This document shows, piece after piece, positions 15,247 through 19,748 of a DNA stretch of 19,748 nt. Each line of letters starts with the position of its first letter. Position 1 is the stretch's first letter. Source of the stretch: an uncultured Lachnobacterium sp. Lineage in GTDB: Bacteria; Bacillota; Clostridia; Lachnospirales; Lachnospiraceae. The notes beneath the pieces were generated by a model, which did no database searches, was not told the origin of the DNA, and saw nothing but the letters and a program-made list of their open reading frames with translations. The stretch lies in the NCBI GenBank assembly GCA_900552085.1, contig URYB01000009.1:1-19748 (forward strand), in the 5' to 3' direction. Both the position numbers and the translations under genes were made by a program.

Positions 15247-16554
15247 TTATTTACGATTGTTCTTTTCATTAAATTCTTTCACTAAATTTGCCTTTGAAGC
15301 CATACTTCCTGCTTTTGCATTTGACTTCGCAGCCTGTGCTTTTTCTAATTCAAGCTCTTTCTGTGCAGAAGAAACATTTACATTTGCTTTTGACTCAATG
15401 TTTCTTGTCTTCATCATTGCGGCCTGACGAATCTGATCTTCAGAAATGCCAAGTTTTTCTCTCTTCTTCTTTACTTTTTCCTGATTCTTTTTCATAATAT
15501 TATCAAGATTAAGATTTTCAATATGCTTATTAACAAAGAACTGCTGAACTGCACGAACCAATGCACTTACAACCCAGTAAATACCCAAACCGGTTGGTGT
15601 GATGAAACAGAAGAACAATGACATCAGTGGCATCATTGTATTCATGGTTTTCATCTGCTTTGCCATCTGGTCATTATCTCCACCCGCCTGTGGCATAAGC
15701 TTAATATTTAATAACTGTGTTGCATAAGCCAATACAGGAATCAGCAATGCAAGCACAAGCACAAGCCACTCATGGCCTGCAAAAGATGTCTTAATAATAT
15801 TCCAAGGTGTATCGGAAATATTAATCTTTCCAAATGCATAGTTGAACTTATTAATATGTGGTGTAATATCTCCTACCGCACTTCCGATGTTATCAAAATA
15901 AGAAGTAAGGTTCTCCCATCCTGATTTTGGCAGCTTGTACAATACATCAATAATATAATTGTTCAAAGCACTTGTGTCTTTTGTTGTAAAATCAACAGAA
16001 ACCGTTGTGATCTTATAATCTGTAACGATCTTCTGCATAATATCCTGAAAACCGGATGTATTACTGATTACATCAACGACACTTCCAGAAACAACTTTTC
16101 CACTGCTAAGCACACCAAAATAATCCTTAATCGAAGTAATGTATGCTGGAATATTGTAAAATACACGATACAAAGCAAACAACAATGGCATCTGAATTAA
16201 CATCTGAACACAGCTGCCCATCGGTGATACACCATATTTCTGGTAAATACGCTGTGTCTCTTCATTCATCGCCATCATAGATTCCTGATCCTTGCGATTG
16301 CCGTATTTTTCTCTTACAGCATTCAATTCAGGCTGCATCTTCTGCGATAATTTCGAAAACTTCTGCTGCTTAATGGTCAATGGAAGTAAACATGTATAAA
16401 TAAGAATTGTGATAATTACAATACTTATGGTAACACTTTCCACACCTGTTAACTGATATACAATATCGTAGATCCCATTCATGATCCATCCAAGCACCTT
16501 CGCAATAGGTCCTAAGATTGAACCGGGATATGCTGTCAATTCTATGGCTGACAT
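15247..16554 (-). CDS. yidC: YidC/Oxa1-family membrane protein insertase
   Basis: YidC inserts proteins into the cytoplasmic membrane, alone or with SecYEG. The 435-residue protein shows the five-helix Gram-positive core: helices at about 12-35, 42-62, 115-136, 262-283 and 304-340, with the cytoplasmic hairpin KQQKFSKLSQKMQPELNAVREKYG at 62-85 spanning the first loop. There is no lipobox cysteine near the start, unlike SpoIIIJ of Bacillus. The loop between helices 3 and 4 (about 140-260) is long, and the C-terminal tail (345-435) is basic and coiled, fitting ribosome contact. In the groove helix, where SpoIIIJ has the conserved Arg (LIRLLILPL), this protein reads LIYTCLLPL. The ribosome site GGAGG lies five bases upstream, and the gene starts 11 bp after yidD. 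Confidence 0.96.
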   Translation of the reverse strand: MSAIELTAYPGSILGPIAKVLGWIMNGIYDIVYQLTGVESVTISIVIITILIYTCLLPLTIKQQKFSKLSQKMQPELNAVREKYGNRKDQESMMAMNEETQRIYQKYGVSPMGSCVQMLIQMPLLFALYRVFYNIPAYITSIKDYFGVLSSGKVVSGSVVDVISNTSGFQDIMQKIVTDYKITTVSVDFTTKDTSALNNYIIDVLYKLPKSGWENLTSYFDNIGSAVGDITPHINKFNYAFGKINISDTPWNIIKTSFAGHEWLVLVLALLIPVLAYATQLLNIKLMPQAGGDNDQMAKQMKTMNTMMPLMSLFFCFITPTGLGIYWVVSALVRAVQQFFVNKHIENLNLDNIMKKNQEKVKKKREKLGISEDQIRQAAMMKTRNIESKANVNVSSAQKELELEKAQAAKSNAKAGSMASKANLVKEFNEKNNRK

Positions 16555-16565
16555 AAAAACCTCCG

Positions 16566-16775
16566 TTATGGAACCGGATCATATCCGCCCTTAGAAAAAG
16601 GATTGCATCTTAATATTCTCCATGCTGCCAATGCGCCACCCTTCAGCGCTCCATACTTCTGTACAGCCTCAAGCCCATAACAGGAGCATGTCGGATAATA
16701 CGGACATTTTGTTGACTTCATTGGGGAAATATACTTCTGATAAAATTTAATCAGTGCAATAAATAATTTTTTCAA
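16566..16775 (-). CDS. yidD: YidD, membrane protein insertion efficiency factor
   Basis: This 69-residue protein matches the YidD family from end to end: an N-terminal amphipathic helix (FIALIKFYQKYISP), the cysteine-containing KCPYYPTCSCYGLEA at 23-37, and RILRCNPFSKGGYDPVP at the C terminus. YidD sits at the inner face of the membrane and helps YidC-dependent insertion. The start is a TTG (MKKLF), because no in-frame ATG or GTG lies between the upstream in-frame stop and the conserved region; the ribosome site is weak (GGA six bases upstream). It lies 24 bp after rnpA and 11 bp before yidC, suggesting coupled expression. Confidence 0.95.
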   Translation of the reverse strand: MKKLFIALIKFYQKYISPMKSTKCPYYPTCSCYGLEAVQKYGALKGGALAAWRILRCNPFSKGGYDPVP

Positions 16776-16799
16776 CGGGATTCCATCTTCTTTTCAAAC

Positions 16800-17141
16800 T
16801 TAATCAACATGAACTATTTTGTGAAGACGTCCAAGATGCATAAGCGCGCTTTCAATCTCATGATATGAAGTATTTCGCGCTGTAGCTCTTGCGATGACTA
16901 CAATGTCTAAACCACTATCAAACATGTCTTCATGTAGCCGGTAACTCTCTCTTATTAAACGAGTAAGATGATGTCTTATAACACTATTTCCAACTTTTTT
17001 ACTAACTGATATACCTAATCTGTTTCTTTCTGTGTGATTTTCTAAAATATATACAACAAGAAAACGGTTCGCATAAGACTTGCCGTTTCTATATACATTC
17101 TGAAAATCCATATTTTTCTTTAATGATTCTGAAAATTTCAT
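16800..17141 (-). CDS. rnpA: RnpA, protein subunit of ribonuclease P
   Basis: RnpA binds the catalytic RNA of RNase P and helps it cut the 5' leaders from pre-tRNAs. The protein has 113 residues, typical for the family, and is basic. The N-terminal LKKNMDFQNVYRNGKSYANRF and central NRLGISVSKKVGNSVIR segments are characteristic. The RNR motif, usually RNRxKR, reads RHHLTR at 56-61, followed by LIRESYR. The ATG has GAAGGAT eight bases upstream. It follows rpmH, the near-universal bacterial arrangement, with a possible attenuating hairpin between them. Confidence 0.97.
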   Translation of the reverse strand: MKFSESLKKNMDFQNVYRNGKSYANRFLVVYILENHTERNRLGISVSKKVGNSVIRHHLTRLIRESYRLHEDMFDSGLDIVVIARATARNTSYHEIESALMHLGRLHKIVHVD

Positions 17142-17174
17142 TTGAAATTATCCTTCTATAAATGCATCATAAAA

Positions 17175-17200
17175 GAAGAAAAGACCACAAAATTGTGGCC
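17175..17200 (-). terminator. Hairpin with T-rich tail between rpmH and rnpA
   Basis: On the minus strand GGCCACA and TGTGGTC form about 7 bp (one G-U) around a 4-nt loop at 17200-17183, followed by TTTTCTTCTTTT. It starts at the last base of the rpmH stop codon. A partial terminator here would give more L34 message than RNase P message; that is a common arrangement but inferred here. Confidence 0.6.
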
Positions 17201-17334
17201 TAAGCTGATAATTTTTTTCTACCTTTTAATCTTCTTGCAGCCAATACTTTTCTTCCGCCTGCAGTACTCATTCTGCTTCTGAAACCGTGAACTCTAGCTC
17301 TCTGTCTCTTTTTTGGTTGGAATGTCATCTTCAT
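17200..17334 (-). CDS. rpmH: Ribosomal protein L34
   Basis: The minus strand encodes a complete 44-residue protein starting MKMTFQPKKRQRARVHGF and ending RRLKGRKKLSA, the highly conserved, very basic L34 of the large ribosomal subunit. The start ATG at 17334 has a strong GGAGG (17347-17343) eight bases upstream. It is divergent from dnaA across the origin, the standard bacterial position. Confidence 0.98.
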   Translation of the reverse strand: MKMTFQPKKRQRARVHGFRSRMSTAGGRKVLAARRLKGRKKLSA

Positions 17335-17372
17335 TGTATCCACCTCCTCTGCGTTAAAAAACATCACTTGAA

Positions 17373-17400
17373 ATTATATCAGAAAACCTCTACAAGTCAA
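17373..17400 (-). promoter_or_regulatory. Predicted strong promoter of rpmH-rnpA-yidD-yidC-jag
   Basis: On the minus strand TTGACT (17400-17395) is 16 bp from a perfect TATAAT (17378-17373) with an extended TGA. The start codon of rpmH is about 40 bp downstream. A near-consensus promoter fits a ribosomal protein gene. Confidence 0.82.
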
Positions 17401-17484
17401 GTAAATTCAAGGTTTTTTTATAATTTTATATTTTCTTTACTAAATATTACATGAAAAATCATTTGCATACCATATCTTGTATAT

Positions 17485-17565
17485 TGTGGATAACTCCACA
17501 TATAAAAAAAGTTATCCTCATTTTGTGGATAACTTGTGGATAAGATGTATAAATCACATGGATAA
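17485..17565. other. oriC part 1: DnaA-box cluster upstream of dnaA
   Basis: Three perfect DnaA boxes read TGTGGATAA on the plus strand (17485-17493, 17524-17532, 17535-17543); the last two are 11 bp apart, one helical turn. TTATCCTCA (17512-17520) has one mismatch in the opposite orientation, and CATGGATAA (17557-17565) has two. DnaA-ATP should bind here both to start replication and to repress dnaA. To the left an AT-rich tract (17401-17480) separates the boxes from the rpmH promoter. Position and content match the upstream subregion of Firmicutes origins. Confidence 0.88.
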
Positions 17566-17643
17566 ATTTTCAAAACCCTATTCAGCCCAGTAAAACCAAG
17601 GTCTATAACTTTAATTCCCTTATAAACAAGCTTTAATCGTTGA

Positions 17644-17678
17644 TTTACCCTTGAAAATAGTGTACTATAGTATATGTA
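17644..17678 (+). promoter_or_regulatory. Candidate dnaA promoter
   Basis: TTTACC (17644-17649) and TATAGT (17666-17671) are 16 bp apart; an alternative is TTGAAA (17651-17656) with TATGTA (17673-17678), also 16 bp apart. Neither is ideal. The region lies 50-80 bp upstream of the dnaA start and about 80 bp downstream of the DnaA boxes, the expected place. Confidence 0.45.
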
Positions 17679-17726
17679 GGATTATGGGTAATTATCCTAT
17701 TTTATAAGAAAGATGTGGAGATATAA

Positions 17727-19079
17727 ATGGACAAGATTATTGAAAAGTGGGATGAAATTTTAAATACAGTCAAAAGGGAGTACGAAATTAGTGATGTATC
17801 TTTTGATACCTGGATTCGCCCACTAGAAGTATTCGCGATCGAAGGGAATACTCTGTATATTTTAGTACCATCCGAGCAGATGGCCCTTACTTATATTTCA
17901 AAAAAATATCTGGCACCACTTCGTGTAGCCATCGTTGAAATTACAGAGATTGAATATGATATTGAGTTTATCCTGCCAGAACAGGCGAAAAACCTTAAGA
18001 TATCAAATAAACCAGCTAAAAAAGCTGCATCCGTCAGCGGTGATGATTCCAACCTGAATCCAAATTATACATTTGATACATTTGTCGTTGGTAACAATAA
18101 CCGTTTTGCACACTCTGCTTCGCTTGCCGTGGCAGAATCCCCGGGTGAAGCATATAACCCTCTATATATATATGGAGGCCCTGGACTTGGTAAAACCCAT
18201 TTGATGCACTCCATCGGACATTTTATTTTAAATCAGGATCCAAACGCAAAAGTGATCTATGTTACCTCCGAGGAATTCACAAATGAAGTTATCGAATCCA
18301 TCCGTAACGGTAATGCTTCTTCCATGACCAAGTTCCGTGATAAATATCGTAAAGTCGATGTTCTTATGATCGATGATATTCAGTTCATTATTGGTAAAGA
18401 AAGTACACAGGAAGAATTTTTCCACACATTTAACGCATTACAGACACAGGGAAAACAGATTATCCTTACTTCTGATAAACCACCAAAAGAGATGGAAACG
18501 TTAGAAGAACGTATTCGTTCCCGTTTCGAATGGGGTCTTATGGCAGATATCGGAGTTCCTGATTACGAAACACGTATGGCAATTCTTCGTAAGAAAGCAG
18601 AATCCGACAAATTTGACATTGATGATGAAGTTTTAAGCTATATTGCAAACAATATTAAATCAAATGTCCGTGAATTAGAAGGTGCTTTAAATAAGCTTCT
18701 TGCTTACAACAATCTCGTACATATTCCGATTACTATGGAAATTGCGGAAAAAGAACTTTCTAACATTATTACACCGGACAAGCCTAGAGAAATCACACCG
18801 CAGCTGATTATTGAAGTGGTATCCGAACACTTCCACATCTCTGTGGACCAGATGATTTCCAAAACACGTAGTAGTGATGTTGCAAAGCCAAGACAGATTG
18901 CCATGTACTTATGTAAGAATATGACAGATAGTCCTCTGGATACCATTGGTTCTTTATTAGGAGGAAGAGATCATTCCACAATTATCCACGGTATCAAGAA
19001 GGTTACCGAGGAATATGACACCAATGAAACTACCCGAACTTTAATAGAAACTATCAAGAAAAAGATAAATCCGAACTAG
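17727..19079 (+). CDS. dnaA: DnaA, chromosomal replication initiator
   Basis: DnaA binds DnaA boxes as an ATP-dependent filament, opens oriC and loads the replicative helicase. The protein has 450 residues, normal for Firmicutes. Domain I (1-85) includes FDTWIRPLE. A short linker (about 86-112) follows. The AAA+ domain has NPNYTFDTFVVGNNNRFAHSA at 111-131, Walker A GGPGLGKTH at 150-158, Walker B LMIDDIQ at 213-219 and the sensor/arginine-finger region ERIRSRFEWGL at 261-271. Domain IV ends with the DNA-binding signature GGRDHSTIIHG at 412-422. The start ATG has GGAG seven bases upstream. It is divergent from rpmH and flanked on both sides by DnaA boxes. Confidence 0.98.
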   Translation: MDKIIEKWDEILNTVKREYEISDVSFDTWIRPLEVFAIEGNTLYILVPSEQMALTYISKKYLAPLRVAIVEITEIEYDIEFILPEQAKNLKISNKPAKKAASVSGDDSNLNPNYTFDTFVVGNNNRFAHSASLAVAESPGEAYNPLYIYGGPGLGKTHLMHSIGHFILNQDPNAKVIYVTSEEFTNEVIESIRNGNASSMTKFRDKYRKVDVLMIDDIQFIIGKESTQEEFFHTFNALQTQGKQIILTSDKPPKEMETLEERIRSRFEWGLMADIGVPDYETRMAILRKKAESDKFDIDDEVLSYIANNIKSNVRELEGALNKLLAYNNLVHIPITMEIAEKELSNIITPDKPREITPQLIIEVVSEHFHISVDQMISKTRSSDVAKPRQIAMYLCKNMTDSPLDTIGSLLGGRDHSTIIHGIKKVTEEYDTNETTRTLIETIKKKINPN

Positions 19080-19171
19080 TTTCTTCCTATTATAATGGGG
19101 TTCTATTTCAGATTATCTTTATATTTACTTTCAACTTATTCACGTTTATCCACATAAAGTGATATGTGAAA

Positions 19172-19185
19172 AAGTTGGACAACTT
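19172..19185. repeat. Perfect inverted repeat in the dnaA-dnaN spacer
   Basis: AAGTTGGACAACTT is a 6-bp-arm perfect inverted repeat with a 2-bp centre, lying directly against a TATAAT at 19185-19190. It could be an operator next to a dnaN promoter, but no good -35 box is visible upstream of that TATAAT. Confidence 0.35.
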
Positions 19186-19214
19186 ATAATTCGAATAAAA
19201 TCCGCTTTTATTTG

Positions 19215-19257
19215 TTCACAGGCTTGTCCCATTAATCCTCAGCCTTTTCACAGGCTT
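19215..19257 (+). repeat. Two copies of an 11-bp direct repeat 32 bp apart
   Basis: TTCACAGGCTT occurs at 19215-19225 and again at 19247-19257. The 32-bp spacing is close to three helical turns, so both copies face the same side of the DNA. The TTCACA core resembles the right half of a DnaA box, suggesting low-affinity DnaA sites or binding sites for another origin protein. Confidence 0.6.
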
Positions 19258-19392
19258 TCAGAATGGTTATCAAGTCCCGGAAAGCGCATTATAAAAGCAT
19301 TTGAAGGGGTTATTCACATATTAACACCCCCTAAGACGACTACGTCGTATTTCTTACTATATTTATTTAAACCAGGAAGGAGTTTTTTTCGC

Positions 19393-19748
19393 ATGAAACT
19401 GATCGTCTCAAAAGGAAATTTATTACGTGGAGTTAACATTGTTTCAAAAGCAGTTCCAACACGTACAACTATGGCTATTCTTGAATGTATTCTTATTGAT
19501 GCATCCACAAATGAAATTAAATTAATGGCTAACGATATGGAACTTGGTATTGAAACACGTATCGAAGGTGCTATTGAGGAAAGAGGTGTAATTGCATTAG
19601 ACGCAAAGATCTTTTCCGAAATTGTACGTAAGCTCCCGGACAGTGATGTAACGATTGAGACAGATGCATCTTTTAAAACGATTATTTCCTGTGAAAAAGC
19701 AAAATTCAATATTGTTGGTAAATCTGGAGATGACTTCTCTTATCTTCC
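19393..19748 (+). CDS. dnaN: DnaN, DNA polymerase III beta sliding clamp, partial (N-terminal)
   Basis: The first 118 codons are visible from the ATG at 19393, preceded by AGGAAGGAG ten bases upstream; the rest lies beyond the window. The translation starts MKLIVSKGNLLRGVNIVSKAV and contains PTRTTMAILECILIDA and VIALDAKIFSEIVRKLPD, both typical of the first clamp domain. The clamp encircles DNA and tethers the replicative polymerase. It lies 313 bp downstream of dnaA in the same direction, the standard order, and is probably transcribed both from the dnaA promoter and locally. Confidence 0.98.
   Translation, partial: MKLIVSKGNLLRGVNIVSKAVPTRTTMAILECILIDASTNEIKLMANDMELGIETRIEGAIEERGVIALDAKIFSEIVRKLPDSDVTIETDASFKTIISCEKAKFNIVGKSGDDFSYL

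Larger units (their letters stand above)
19080..19392. other. oriC part 2: dnaA-dnaN intergenic region with candidate unwinding element
   Basis: This gene-free stretch holds TTATTCACG (19136-19144), a perfect TTATCCACA (19146-19154) 10 bp away, and a perfect TTATTCACA (19310-19318). After the last box come a C-run (CACCCCC, 19325-19331), then TAA-GAC-GAC-TAC (19332-19343) with an A at the middle of each triplet, and an AT-rich stretch (19347-19376). This order resembles the basal unwinding system of Bacillus (DnaA box, GC cluster, DnaA-trios, AT-rich duplex). A small hairpin (ACGAC/GTCGT, 19336-19348) overlaps the triplets. Whether strands open here is inference. Confidence 0.65.

Noticed and set aside
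19314..19709. 131-codon minus-strand frame over the start of dnaN
   Set aside because: It is antisense to a clear DnaN N terminus and has no ribosome site or family resemblance.

Overview
The window is a chromosomal replication-origin region from an AT-rich Gram-positive bacterium of class Clostridia, most likely family Lachnospiraceae. The evidence is the gene order rpmH-rnpA-yidD-yidC-jag-mnmE-mnmG-rsmG running away from dnaA-dnaN, a parA-parB pair with canonical parS sites, and proteins of the DUF4446 and DUF3881 families. DUF3881 is, to my knowledge, essentially a Lachnospiraceae family. Genus-level assignment is not possible by eye.

Right end (17335-19748): a bipartite oriC surrounds dnaA. 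One cluster of DnaA boxes lies between the divergent rpmH and dnaA genes, and a second lies between dnaA and dnaN, where a DnaA box, a C-run and an AT-rich tract line up like a Bacillus-type unwinding module. dnaN is cut by the window end. Leftward on the minus strand come ribosomal protein L34, the RNase P protein, the YidD and YidC membrane-insertion factors and the RNA-binding protein Jag/KhpB, closed by a terminator. A second unit follows with its own promoter: mnmE, mnmG and rsmG (tRNA wobble modification and 16S rRNA methylation).

Middle (6218-10250): between rsmG and parA, genes are inserted that are not part of the usual Firmicutes order. They are an alpha/beta-hydrolase-like membrane-anchored protein, the only plus-strand gene left of dnaA and with damaged catalytic motifs, and a divergent DegS/DegU-type two-component system. 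An ORF-poor, very AT-rich 1.1 kb spacer follows, bounded by two perfect parS sites. One parS sits just upstream of the parA promoter. The other is the core of a 36-bp perfect palindrome that also looks like the terminator of the response regulator gene.

Left (1-6217): parA and parB (chromosome segregation) are followed on the same strand by a DUF4446 membrane protein, an HD-GYP-type protein (candidate cyclic-di-GMP phosphodiesterase with variant motifs), a DUF3881 protein and tRNA-Arg(CCU). At the left edge is a 5' portion of a membrane histidine kinase gene. Its leader carries a consensus-like promoter, a cyclic-di-GMP-I (GEMM-I) riboswitch aptamer and an intrinsic terminator. This second-messenger-controlled kinase, close to an HD-GYP gene, is the most noteworthy regulatory arrangement in the window. 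I saw no CRISPR arrays, insertion sequences or phage genes, and no clearly undescribed multi-gene system.
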